From assembly GCA_958450325.1 (NCBI GenBank), contig OY288239.1, positions 55,633,049 to 55,697,048 of the forward strand: a stretch of 64,000 nt of DNA, read 5' to 3'. This document shows, piece after piece, positions 11,756 through 22,977 of this stretch (its first letter is position 1; every line of letters starts with the position of its first letter). A program made the translations under genes and the position numbers. The stretch is from Agrostemma githago. Taxonomy: Eukaryota > Streptophyta > Magnoliopsida > Caryophyllales > Caryophyllaceae. Below the pieces are notes generated by a model, which saw only the letters and a program-made list of their open reading frames with translations, searched no databases and was not told the origin of the DNA.

Positions 11756-14660
11756 ATAACATTAATGATTTGCAAAGAGTCGTTGGGCAACTATGGAGTG
11801 AACATCAAGACACAAAAGCAAGGTTAAAGGTTTGGGAATCACAAGAAGTAACAAAAGCCTTAGTCGCCCCAATCCATCCACCCCATGGTTTTCCCGAGCA
11901 ACCCAAAAACCCAAGAAACCCTTCACACCAAGCAAATGCCGTCATTTTGAGAGGTGGCAAAGAACTTGAGAACCCGTACAAGAACTTGAACTTGAACACC
12001 AAGAGCACCCAATCCAAAGTCAATCAACCAAGTGCACCACAATCATCATCTCCCACTTCCCCCAAACAAAATCGGGGAATACAAGCGGAGTTTGATATCC
12101 TCCATAATGCGGAGAATGAACAAAGAGAACAAAGAAAGAAGAAAGAGCAAATGGAAGCGGAAGAAGCAAAAAGAAAAGAGGCGGAGCGATTAGCCGAAGA
12201 AGAAGAAGAATCCAATGTTCCACGCACCGCCTCCCGCTTTTGTCCCACCATTGCCTTTTCCCGAACGAGCTAAGCCACTTAAAGAGAATGCTCAATTTAG
12301 CTCTTTTGTGGATATGTTGAAGAAGGTGGAGGTAGCTTTACCCTTCACCGAGGTAATTTCTCAAATGCTCCTCTATTCTAAGTTTTTGAAAGAAGTCTTG
12401 TCTAAAAAGAGAACCATAGAGGACAAAGAGTGTGTCCCTCTCACGACACAATCTAGTGCAATTCTCATGAATCAAATGCCAAAGAAACTAGAGGATCCCG
12501 GTAGCTTTTCCATCCCTTGTCGGGTTGGTAATGTTGTTGTTAATCAAGCTTTATGTGACCTAGGTGCTAGTGTTAATTTGTTACCCTATTCCATGGCTAA
12601 GAGACTTAGTGTGGGGGAGATGTGACCCACTAGCATATCGATTCAACTTGCGGATAGGTCCGTCAAGTACCCACTTGGGATACTTGAGGATGTACTCGTT
12701 CAAGTTGGTAAGTTCTTCATCCCCTCCGACTTTATTGTCATGGATATGCCCGAAGACACTATTACCCCCATTATCTTAGGTCGACCTTTTACGGCTACCG
12801 GAGGTACTATAGTTGATGTTAAGAATGGTAAGTTGTCTTTTAACATAGGGAACGAGTCGATAGAGTTTTCCCTTTCTCAAGCTCTTAAACAACCAATGAT
12901 AGAATAAATGCATTCCATTGAAGTTATTGATAGTTTTTTGAGTATAGCTTGATAGATGATGATAATAAGCAAGAAGATGAACCATTTGACTCTCCGCCCT
13001 TTGAAGATGAATGCTTACATGAAGATAAGGTAGAACCACTACCGGTGGGTAAGAGTATGGTATCTTCTCCTCCTAATCTTGAACTTAAACCACTCCCCTC
13101 TTCCCTCAAATATGCCTTTCTCGAAGGAACCAATTATCCCGTTATCGTCAATGCCACACTTGATGGTCCTCAATTGGAAAAACTTTTGATTGTTTTGAGA
13201 AAGCACAAAAAGGCCATCGGGTAAAGCATTGCCGACCTTGAAGGCATAAGCCCAAATGTTTGTATGCATAGGATCATCCTTGATGATGACCACCGTCCTT
13301 CGGTTGAGGGTCAACATAGGTTGAACCCCACTATGAAAGAGGTTGTCATGAAGGAAGTCCTCAAGTTGTATGAGGCTAACATTATATACCCAATAACCAG
13401 AAGTAAATGGGTTAGCCCCGTACAAGTTGTGCCGAAAAAAGGAGGAATGACGGTTATTAAAGGAGAAAAGGGTGAGTCAATTTCGACTAGGACCATTACC
13501 GGTTGACGCATGTGTATAGACTATCAAAAATTGAACACGACCACCATAAAAGACCATTTCCCCTTCCCTTCATTGATCAAATGCTTGAAAGATTGGCGCA
13601 TCATTCTTATTTTTGTTTCCTTTACGGTCATTCCGGATTTTTTCAAATTCCCATTCATCCCGATGACCAAGAGAAAACCACTTTCACATGTCCCTATGGC
13701 ACCTACGCTTATAGAAGGATGTCATTCGGATTGTGTAATGCGCCGGGAACGTTTCAAAGATGTATGATGGCTATTTTCTCCGATTTTATTGAAAAATCTA
13801 TGGAAGTTTTTATGGATGACTTTAGTGTCCATGGTACATCTTTTGATTCTTGTCTTGAAAATCTAGATCAAGTGTTGGCTCGATGTGAAGAGTATAGACT
13901 TGTTTTAATTTTGGAAAAATGTCATTTCATGGTTGAACAAGGTGTTGTCCTAGGTCACATCATTTCTAATTGAGGAGTTGAAGTTGATAAGGCTAAAGTT
14001 TCCGTGATTGAGAACTTGCCACCACCTATGAATGTCAAAGAGGTGAGGAGTTTTCTAGGTCACGCCGATTTTGATAGACGATTTATTAAAGACTTTTCTA
14101 AAATTGCCAAGCCTTTAAATTTTTTGTTTATGAAAGATGCACCTTTTGTTTTCGATGACTCGTGTCTTGAGGCCTTTTGCAGGATAAAGATCGCTCTCAC
14201 TACCACTCCAATTATCAAAGCTCCCGATTGGAATCTTCCATTTGAGATCATGTGCGATGCTTCCGATTTTGCCGTTGGTGCCGTTCTAGGTCAACGGGTT
14301 GATAAGAAGCTACATGTGATTTATTATGCAAGCAAGACCCTAGATGAAGCCCAATCAAGGTACACAACAACCGAAAAAGAGATGCTTGCCGTTGTCTATG
14401 CCATAGAGAAATTCCAAAATTATGTTACCGGTTCCAAAGTCATTATTCATACCGATCATGCGGCCATTCGATATATTGTGTTCAAAAAGGAGATCAAGTC
14501 CCGACTCTTTCGCTGGGTCCTCCTTTTACAAGAATTCGATATTGAGATCAAAGACAAAGACAGATCGGAGAACTTGGTAGTAGATCATGTTGGTAGACTA
14601 ACAGTTGGTAAAGGAAGCAATGAAGAAGATGGTATACCCATCAACGAAGTAAACAAGACC
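11756..14660 (+). pseudogene. Athila-like gag-protease-RT-RNase H relic, no integrase
   Basis: The order is gag C-terminus (NAVILRGGKELE at about 11940), aspartic protease (KKLEDPGSFSIPC, then CDLGASVNLLP with its D-x-G-A core, 12480-12620), reverse transcriptase (CPYGTYAYRRMSFGLCNAP; VFMDDF with the catalytic DD at about 13808-13822) and RNase H (CDASDFAVGAVLGQR; YYASKTLDEAQ; TTEKEMLAVVYA). The DLGAS protease form and FMDD are typical of the Athila/Calypso group. Lesions are TGA at 12623, TAA at 12905, TAA at 13222, TGA at 13504, a frameshift near 13565 and TGA at 13971. The integrase is missing, and coding sequence runs straight into the palindrome cluster at 14661, which points to a deletion or recombination junction. 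Confidence 0.85.
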
Positions 14661-14935
14661 GTCGGGCAAAATTTCGCCCGGTCTTCGCCCGGTGAGATCT
14701 GACCGGGCGAAATTTCGCCCTACGAAAAATTTCCCAGAATTGCCAGATTTGCCAGGATTGACGAAAATACCATCGGGCGAAGCGAAATTTCGCCCGATGA
14801 GATTTTCACCGGGTGAAATTTCGCCCGGTGGGAAAAAAGTTGGCAAAATGATTTTCACGACGAAAAACCCGTCGGATGAAATTTCACCCGATGGTGCTCG
14901 GTCGGGTGAAATTTCACCCGACGACATGGCCGATC
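14661..14935. repeat. Cluster of six GGGCGAAATTTCGCCC palindromes
   Basis: About six near-perfect palindromes share the core CGGG(C/T)GAAATTTC(G/A)CCCG. Examples are accgggcgaaatttcgccct near 14702, accgggtgaaatttcgcccg near 14808 and gtcgggtgaaatttcacccg near 14902. Arms differ by C/T or G/A changes that still pair, or form G-U pairs in RNA. A related cluster lies inside the solo LTR at 59.87-60.12 kb. Similar peptides appear on both strands only because the DNA is palindromic. Confidence 0.8.
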
Positions 14936-15682
14936 ACCTCTATCCTATTTACTCACTACAATTTCAATTCCCTCCTTCACATTTACCACACATAATTTTC
15001 CCTCCAAAATTTTTACACCAAAATTTTACCACCCACTTTGAAACTTTCACTTTCCCTCCTCAACCACCTTTATTTATACTAGTTGCGTAGCCGCGCGCGG
15101 TTTCCGAGGTGTCACGAGTTAATGAAATTGCGAGAGTGGAGTATTTTTTTCCTGCATGTGAAATGTGTAAGTACAACGCGTTCTACCGATTACGTTTATG
15201 TTTCTTGCCGTGTGCTTCTATCGTAAATGGGTGGGTCGGGTTTCTTGTACTATATTGGAGTATTTTTTTTTGTATTTTTAAATTTACAAGAAGTGTGTTC
15301 GATTCTTATATTTCTTATTTCGTTTTTTATCGTGTTGCATCCATAGCTGTACCAAAATCTAAGTGAAGGTAAATATTCCGTCCGTATTAAAACGAAACCG
15401 TTGGGCTTGTTAGTTGCTCCAAGCCTCCAATGCGGAATTCTGAAGAGAGAACAATAACGAAAGCCGATTTAAGCACAAAAGAGAGCATAGCCTTCTTGTT
15501 CGAGAAAAAATCATCGTTGGCTACAGAAGAAAAGGATGAGAGGAAACGAAAGTCATAAAATATGGGCACTATAAAACTAAACTGCCATACAGGCATTCAC
15601 AAAACATAAGTGATGTAATGATACTCGTATTAGAAAATATTACTCGAGCATTCCGATTTCATCTCCGTCAAACAACATTCTG
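14936..15682. other. Unassigned sequence, pyrimidine-rich at the left
   Basis: The first 150 bp are C/T-rich (caattccctccttcacattt) and resemble the leader before the Athila ORF1-like gene at 62.6 kb. The rest shows no repeat or gene I can support. Confidence 0.35.
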
Positions 15683-15690
15683 ACTGTTAT

Positions 15691-16387
15691 TAGGGATGGC
15701 AACGGGTAGGGTATGGGTCGGGTCCGGCATGACCCAGACCCGGACCCGTGTTTCACAAGTTGGACCCGGACCCGACCCGGACCCGTAAGGGTCCAAAATT
15801 TTAAGACCCTTACCCGGACCCGATGGGTCCGGGTAGGGTCCGGGTCCGGACCCATTTGTACATTTTTTTAATATATACTCTTCCGTCTCCTTTATTTGTT
15901 CGTCTTTGATTAAAATATTATTCACAATAAATATAAAGGCAAATAAATGAATAAAAGGGAAGTCGTATGACTTTAAACCGGACGCTAAAAAGGCCTAACG
16001 TACTAATAAAGGAGGTGAAATTTGTTATTTAATGAGTTTCGGTACCCGTATTAGAATAACTAGCGGTTAATTTCTAATTTTCTATTGTTAATGTAAAGTC
16101 TCCCTCTCCCACTGTGGTTTGTATTAGTTTCATTTACTATATTACACATTGAATTACCGCATCCACTAAGTTTTTTTTTTCTTTCAAAAAAATAATAATA
16201 ATTTCAACGGGTCCAAGGGTCGGGTCCGGGTCCAACCTATAGGACCCAGACCCGGACCCGGAAAATTATTGAAGGACCCATACCCGACCCGTACCCGCAG
16301 GGTCTAAAAAAAAGAGGACCCGTGCCCGACCCGTTAGGGTAAGACCCGGCGGGTCCGGGTAGGGTCCCGGACCCATTGCCATCCCTA
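15691..16387. mobile_element. Non-autonomous hAT (Ac-like) transposon, 697 bp
   Basis: The ends are TAGGGATGGCAAC and its inverse ...TTGCCATCCCTA, the Ac-like hAT terminus. Flanking 8-mers actgttat (15683-15690) and aatgttat (16388-16395) match at 7 of 8 bases, as expected for a hAT target duplication. Both subterminal zones consist of many GGGTCCGGGT and GACCCGG words, the usual multi-copy transposase-binding arrangement. There is no transposase gene, so mobility would depend on an autonomous relative. Confidence 0.88.
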
Positions 16388-16605
16388 AATGTTATATATA
16401 CTGTTGACATTTCTTCATTTGGAACTTCGTCGTCATTTTCTTCAGTAGTGCACTTAATAATGTCCAGGTTCGGGCTACTGTTTGCCGCGAGCTGGAATCT
16501 ATTTAGTTGTGTCCTAGCGTGCATGTTATTAGTCAGATAGCACTGACATCTCTGTGAAACTTGTTTAGAGCCCCTAAAAATGAATGTCATTCCATTACGA
16601 TGCAC
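16388..16605 (-). pseudogene. Unidentified coding-like fragment split by the hAT element
   Basis: The minus strand reads as uninterrupted protein-like sequence (LAANSSPNLDIIKCTTEEND, then DEVPNEEMSTV) up to the hAT target duplication. On the other side of the hAT, MLFDGDEIGMLE then a stop (about 15650-15690) may be its continuation. I cannot assign a family. It is on the same strand as the neighbouring boron-transporter fragment but does not resemble it. Confidence 0.3.
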
Positions 16606-16699
16606 TGGTCAAAGCCTTTTGTCGTAATTATCAGCATTTTACCGAGGTGCATTTGAACGCAACAAAAAAAATTTAGCCCACTTCCTGCAAACTACCGAC

Positions 16700-17132
16700 A
16701 CATTAGCCTTCTCAGTAGTAGTAGTAGTAGTGTCGGATTTAGCAACCTGTCTTTTAAGAACTACAAGGCTCTTGGTGTGCATTGGGGAATGAGGAGAGTA
16801 GCATATGACCGAGGAAGTCCGAGCAATCCGCAAAGCAATGTCTGTTAAAGTTAATCATTACCTAATTGGCACGACTCAGGCCTTATATTAGATCTCTAAA
16901 ACGAATTTAAGCAAAAACGAACCATAAATCCAAGAAGAAAGATGTCATAGTGATAAGCACAAGGGTTCCTGAGATTAAAATCCTTCTGTTGAGCTATTTT
17001 TGAAGCGACATTGTGCTCGAAAAACAACAGTCCTGCTACTATTAAGCCTGGAATGAATGCTCCTAGTGAGTCAGATGAATAGGGTGGAAAAAGCTGAAAC
17101 ATCTTATCCAAATCAGCAGGATCAAATGTCAC
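16700..17132 (-). pseudogene. BOR: Boron transporter (BOR, SLC4-like) gene fragment with one intron
   Basis: The exon at 16923-17132 encodes FIPGLIVAGLLFFEHNVASK, then AQQKDFNLRNPCAYHYD and LLGFM, a conserved membrane region of plant borate exporters. An 81-bp intron (16842-16922, minus-strand GT...AG) follows in phase 0. The next exon begins TLLCGLLGLP and, after a frame change, continues SPHSPMHTKSLVVLKRQ, again the BOR sequence in the right order. Intact BOR proteins are roughly 700 residues; only about 110 remain and homology ends near 16740. A retained intron shows that it derives from genomic DNA, not from a processed mRNA. Confidence 0.75.
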
Positions 17133-18309
17133 TGGGGTACAGCAGCAACAAGATCACTTCATTACAGAACAATTGATAATGAGAATTAGAGATGGAGAAA
17201 CGGAATCAAACACGAAATAATATGAATCTGAAGAAATTCCAATAGTACTTGGCAACTAACAATGTTTCTGAAACTAAGTACATCATGAAATAATAACGAC
17301 TAAAAGGAAATAAAAGGATTAGATCAAAATGAAAAGACGACTTTGCTCAATTTTATACATTTACATAACGTCAGCTTCTTCACAGTGGAGTTCACTCGTC
17401 TCCAAAGACAAACAAGTAGTACTTGGTGTCCTAATACGCTATGAATACACAATCTTGTAGATTCACGATTCACTTTTAATATGTATTACGGAGTACTCCC
17501 TCTATCTTTTTTGTTTCTTCCCATTTTAAAGCGACGCGATAGACTTCGCTCTTAATGATTTGCAATTCATAGGATCCACAAAGGAATCCGGTAACATCGG
17601 GTTGTATATACATGCACAATCATGCAGCATCTGACTTCATTCGATTTCATACATTTACATTTTCATATCGATACACCAATTACTAATTCATGTACTCCAC
17701 AATCCTTAATTTCATCAACTTCCCATTCTTCCACGTCTACTAAGATCAATTTTTCTCCTCCACTTTCTCTTATCTTTCTCCTTCCCCTTCCCCTTTGCCT
17801 CCTTCTCCTCATCATCTTATAAAATTCATTCTTAACTATAAGTTGTTTTTGTCATCTAGTTTGGTAAGCGTGTCGGCCCTTCTTCTTCTATCGCTTCTCT
17901 CACACTCCCCTTTCTCCTCTACCCTATACCTTAATGCTCTGTCTCTTCAGATCCTATTTGTCAATCTACTATGATTAGTCTTCCACATTCACATGCTGGC
18001 ATGCTGCACAACTTAATCGATGAGGGTTGCCTAATTAAGCTAGTCAAATTGAGTAAACTTGTACTCATATAATTGTATTACCTCCGATCTATCTTCTTGT
18101 TAGGTTTTACCAATTTTAAAAATGCAATCAGCTTCTTGCCTCTACTAATTACACTCTCAAGAGACCCATTTTTTTTACAAAAAAGGTAGTCTCTTAATCA
18201 TTAACTATCTACAAGAAAAAACAAATGTTTGAGTTTCCAATGTAATCATCTCCTTCCACCCCAACCATTTTCACCCCCTCCTGCTCTAATCTCGCTCCCA
18301 TCTTCTCTC
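17133..18309. other. Unassigned region with pyrimidine-rich tracts
   Basis: C/T-rich tracts (17700-17815, 17880-17930) give low-complexity Ser/Pro/Leu frames that I reject as genes. TACTCCCTCTATCTTTTTTG near 17495 looks like one Stowaway end, but no partner was found. Purine-rich minus-strand stretches could be further decayed pieces of the CRWN-like fragment; this is not demonstrable by eye. Confidence 0.35.
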
Positions 18310-18552
18310 CTCTCCTCTAATGCTCCTCATGCTTCAAGTTCGTCTTTCAAATCATCTAAACCCTCTCTATCTACACTGATATCTTTTTTCTCCCACTCAA
18401 AGCTTTTCTCGCTCTATTAGAGCTTTAATCTTCACATCAGTATCCTTTTCTTTCTCCACACAATTTTGCCTATTTTTCGTCTCTAACTCAAATTCATGCA
18501 TTTTGGCGTCTCACTCTATTTTGTGCATACTAAGAAGATTCTCCAACTCCAC
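18310..18552 (-). pseudogene. CRWN: CRWN/NMCP-like nuclear lamina coiled-coil gene fragment
   Basis: A splice-acceptor-like sequence (tgtgtcacag) precedes an exon reading VELENLLSMHKIE, then DAKMHEFELETKNR, EKEKDTDVKIKALIEREKL and, after a frame change, DREGLDDLKDELEA. This follows the order of the central coiled coil of plant CRWN/NMCP proteins (SMHKIE-DA-EFELE and KEKD-KLKALKEREKSL type blocks), which line the nuclear envelope. There is an in-frame stop after HKIE and another after EREKL, so it is a relic. Assignment is from recalled family patterns and not from an alignment. Confidence 0.55.
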
Positions 18553-18825
18553 CTGTGACACAACACATTAACAAACAGAAGCTCAAGAATCTACCATACA
18601 AAACATACAAGCTTTGTTATATTAAGACGCTCATGGAAGGGCTTTCATTATAGTAATGGTAGTTATCCATGCTTGATAAATTGCGGTATCAAGTGGAAAT
18701 AGATGCATAAGCCAGGGAAAAGATATGATTACCAAAATGCAACATGCTTGGACACAACAATCAAAGACAAATCAAAGAATCTTACCATCTAATTGAACTT
18801 AAAAGAAGTCAGCTACTTAATTTAG

Positions 18826-19704
18826 TGTAACAACCCGGATTTTCGATGACTTAAAAATAATAGATAATGCGGAAAATTATCTAAGTCATTTAATTAAAAC
18901 TATATCAGAGTGTAAATAAATCTGTATCGCTACAGATCCTTACAATAATAAACGACTATTAATTACATAGTCTTGATTCACTTAGTACAGAATATAAATT
19001 TCATTTTTAAACTAAACATATTATTAAATATCTCTCGCTCGATTCCCCAACGTCATAGACCTGCACAAATATATAGAATAGAAACCTCTGAGTGGGACAA
19101 CAACCAAACCGTTCATCTAATATCACCTCATACACATAAGATAATCATGTGAATAACCAATGATATACTTATAAAAATATTAAAGGATATCACGTAACAA
19201 ATAGTTTCCTTTACTTCAATTAATCAACATGTGAGGTGATGAAAACGAAAAGGTTTAAAAGATGGGACATTGGCAGCCATTTGATTTTTTTTTAAAAATC
19301 ATTTTTCACGTAAACAGAGAATAAACACACGAGTCGTGGCTCCTAGTATCACCGCTACTCCATATTGGCTTGCATCTCACCAATAGAAGTAACAGTGTTA
19401 CCAACTCATAGACCGAACCGATCTTATGAGGTTTACATATCACCCACAATGCTCAATTGGGCCCGAACTTCTATTATATTATACGTTTATACAAACGGGG
19501 CTCTGGGCTGAAATGAAAGCTGATGATTACATTCTCTACATCACCAAGAGGGAACCCGCAGATTTCAGAATCTTGTTCTGCCCCCGCTACCTAGGTGCTA
19601 ATACTGATCAAGTACTTGTCTATATGTGCGCCACATACCCTACGCAGACTCTTGAACCGCAGAACTCACTGCCGTAGGACGACTACCTTAAATACTAGGT
19701 CGAC
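18826..19704 (+). repeat. Left part of the outer solo LTR
   Basis: 879 bp from the TGTAACAACCCGG terminus to the LARD insertion point; its last five bases (TCGAC) are the LARD target duplication. The open frame at 19426-19677 is LTR sequence, not a supported gene. Confidence 0.7.
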
Positions 19705-21949
19705 TGTAACACCCGCTATTTTTCCTAAGCATTTTCATTCTTTCCGTTAGGACTCCGTCTTAACTCTGTCACTTTTGCCCTCATATTTCATCATTTTACT
19801 AAGCTCTATTTTAATTTTTGAGTTTAATAAATTTTATTTTTAATTTTAAAGATTTAAATTTTTTTTAAATCCATTTATTTGGTTTCTTCGTAAACTAATT
19901 AATTTTTCCGCAAGGAATTCTATTTCTCTTCGAATCGACATTTTTAAGCTTGGATTTAAGTTATTCCTTTTCCTAAAAATGTTTGAATACGATTATAATA
20001 TTTTCAACTAGTAAATATTTTTATTTACAAAAATTTAGTCGTGAATGATTTTATTACGAAGTTTCGCGAATAATTATCTTCTTACGCGAGGTTTACTCGA
20101 ATTACTTTGAAATGCCTTTAACTATTTTACGATTATACTTTTTATCAACTTATAAATTATTTGAGGTCATTTCCTCACATTTTGGACCGACTAAGCTTTT
20201 GGTTCCAAATTTTACTACGTATTATTAATATGTTTCATTTTATCACGTTAAACCGTAAACGTATGATTATTTTTTCACTCATTTATTTCTTGCATTATTG
20301 TGGAGACACTTCATGCTCTTCTTCCTTCTTGTTGGCCGGCCACCTTAAAAGAATAAGCACCTTGTTTTCATCACCAATTTACTACCATTTATGCTAAAAC
20401 CATCCATACTCCCTTCATTCATTCTTTTCATAAAAAAAATATATCATCACTTCTTTCTTTCTTTCTTTTGGCCGTGGTAACCTCAGCCTGTCTAGGCTTA
20501 TTTTTGCTCCATTTCGAGTCCCTATCGCATCGTTTTTATCGTCATAATAATCCTCTTTCCGATCCCTTCGTTAAGGTAATAATCGACGTCGTTTTCGATC
20601 AATATTTACCTTGATTTTTATTAGTTTTCTCATGGTATTTTTCTGCCATGATTTTCGTGATTGGTAGGATTTTTGGACGATTACGTAGCCGACGAATATA
20701 TAATCGATTCAGACTTGGAGTAGAGGTAACGTCGATGTTACTCGGTATTTCAAGATTTTAATTGAGTATTTGCATGTATATATTTTTATATTTTATTTTG
20801 GCAATATATGTATGTCACGGATTCTGGAAAATTTTAAAGTTGAAAATTTGCATGTTTCGATATTTTTATCGCTTTTACGAGATTAACGATTAAATTGTTA
20901 TATTAATTTGTAAAATCGTAATAATCGGCCTAAACATGTAATATATGTTTATATTCTGGAAATATGTTGTTTTTGATGTTTTTTAATAATTTACTATTTT
21001 TCTGATATTTTTGATATCGATTATTGAATTATTACCGTTTTCGGACAAAAACGATTAAAAGCCGATTTTTAGTTCTAGTACTTAAACATTTTATTTTAAT
21101 CTGATTTTTGACGTGGTGAAACTTTCTGGTGAAATAGAATTTTCTGAATTCTTTCATAATTTTTTGGAATTGTTAAGTGGATGAATTAATTAATCACTTT
21201 AAATCATCGTTTATCGTTAAAACCGCGTTTGTTGTTTAAATTCTCGATTTCTGGTCTTTGGTTTAAATCTGGAAAAACTTATGATTCTGATGATTTCATA
21301 TTAAAATGTAATTTTATTATTTTTAGTGCCTTAATAATATGTTAGGAACGATAAATTTTATTAAGGGAATCGTTAATTGTGAAAACGGGTTTTAAAGACG
21401 ATTTTGACGAGATTTATTAAATCTGGGATTTTTGGAAATTTGGAAAATGGTAGATTCTGGAAAATCATGATTTTTGGGTTTAATAATAATTTTTGGATAT
21501 TAATGCTTAAATCGTTTTGTAATTACTATTTTTATTAATCGTTATTGTTGAGATTGGACGATTAACGAGAAAACGCTTTAAAAACTGAGTTTTAGAATTC
21601 TGGAAATTTTCTTTTCTGGACAGAATGTCCATAAATATAATTTAACTATTTTACGTAATTTTTGTACTATTTATTAAAGTCTTTAATTAATAAATATTGA
21701 TTTTCGGACAAATTGTGATTTATCGTTAAAATGCTTCGTCTTAGCTAAAAGAATTATTTTTCCAGCAATTTTGAAAGTATTTAAATCTGAAACTTTAAGA
21801 GTTAAATCATCCCTTAACATACTCTAAATATATTTGTTGGTTTAATTAAATAAAGACGTTCAAATATTTAATTTGATGTTTGCCGTAAAATCTTATTTAT
21901 AATTTTATTGTCGAAACTAATAATAATTAGGGAATTTTAGCTTTATAAC

Positions 21950-22625
21950 TGTTCCGGTTACGGAAACGATTCACCCGGCTCAGAATCCGGATGGTGCAAT
22001 TGGATTGATTACGGATAATTAGCTGCTTGATTCTCTTGATCTCCCTTTCCTCTCACTCCTGGAATCGGACTTCCCCGGCGGAAAGCGGCCTGCTCCCTGC
22101 ACAGTGAACGCACAGGGCCTCGGAGGTTGTCCGAGGAAACCCTCTCCGATGCCTAAGTCAGTCCGTGGAATGCCTTTACGAACCTAGCTCGAGAGGAACT
22201 AGGCGGCGTTTTAAGAGTAAGAGTCTAGAGAGAGAAAATCCAACCCCTCTCATGTGGGAAATGGGGAGGTATTTATACCTTCCCACAAGAGAGAGGAGAA
22301 AGAGGAATGGGTGGATGGGAGAGTGACAAGTGGCGGCTTCTCATCCATCCATTCCCAATTACCTTAGGCAAAATGACAGGAGGGCCCCTGGGGTTCATGG
22401 CCCCGTCGGCCAGGGATTTCCCCAGGGCAGACAGTCTCCAAGTGGGGGGCTGCCAAGCCTTGGCAGGCTGCATTGGCTGGCGCTCTTGGCGGCTGACGGC
22501 CAACTTAACGTTTTCACGCTTTGTTCTCGGTTCTTGCCGGGGGCTGGTCTTTCCACTCTCCGACAGGAATTGCCCCGGAGCCTGCGTAGCAGGCGGTTGA
22601 TTGTCAGGCGGCCCACCCCCAATCA
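21950..22625 (-). repeat. Element A 3' LTR
   Basis: 676 bp, TG...CA, apparently identical to the copy at 33242-33917. On the minus strand it carries a TATAAATA box (22270-22277). Open frames here are shadows repeated in the other LTR. Confidence 0.9.
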
Positions 22626-22903
22626 ATTGGCCCTCGTCAGTAGGAGGGAAGTGAGACTTTCCCTCTGCTGGCGATCCTTGCTTGGAGGGGGGTTGACTTC
22701 CATGTCTGTCGCAGCATTTAATGCTTCGCGCCTTCCCCATGGAACTTTGTACTGTTCCTGTCAGGAATGCAAAGAGGCAAGAATACTTCCGTAATTATTG
22801 CTCTTTTCTTCTGGGCGGATTTTGGGGAAACGTGTGGTGTTCCTGATTGGTGGTTCTCCTCCCAGGGTGGTTGGAGCGCTCATTAATGCGGAGTTCACCT
22901 TGA

Positions 22904-22910
22904 TATAAAA
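22904..22910 (+). promoter_or_regulatory. TATA box for the small antisense gene, element A
   Basis: TATAAAA lies 68 bases upstream of the ATG at 22978, the spacing expected for a plant core promoter with a short leader. Element B has TATAAAA at the equivalent place (48003-48009, minus). Confidence 0.65.
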
Positions 22911-22977
22911 TCTTCAGCTTTCTTGATCACTTGTGCTTCATTCTACTTTCAATCTCTCCATTTTCTTCACTTTAAAC

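Noticed and set aside
14598..15090. Frames with repeated PGEISPG peptides on both strands
   Set aside because: They come from palindromic DNA that reads alike on both strands; a protein repeat is not needed to explain them.
17490..17525. Stowaway MITE end
   Set aside because: The TACTCCCTC-type end has no inverted partner at MITE distance, so no element can be defined.
17622..18420. Ser/Pro/Leu-rich frames
   Set aside because: They are low-complexity translation of C/T tracts. The opposite strand holds the CRWN-like relic, which explains part of it better.
15600..18820. Helitron as the carrier of the gene fragments
   Set aside because: I looked for TC at the start and a hairpin plus CTRR at the end around the fragments and saw no convincing pair.
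20161..20397. 78-codon frame present in both LARD LTRs (also at 50621-50857)
   Set aside because: LTRs are copies of one another, so shared frames are expected. The sequence is AT-rich, with no domain and no start context.
22307..22794. Overlapping frames of 97-154 codons in the element A LTRs
   Set aside because: GC-rich LTR sequence is open in several frames on both strands, and both LTRs are identical, so conservation is uninformative.
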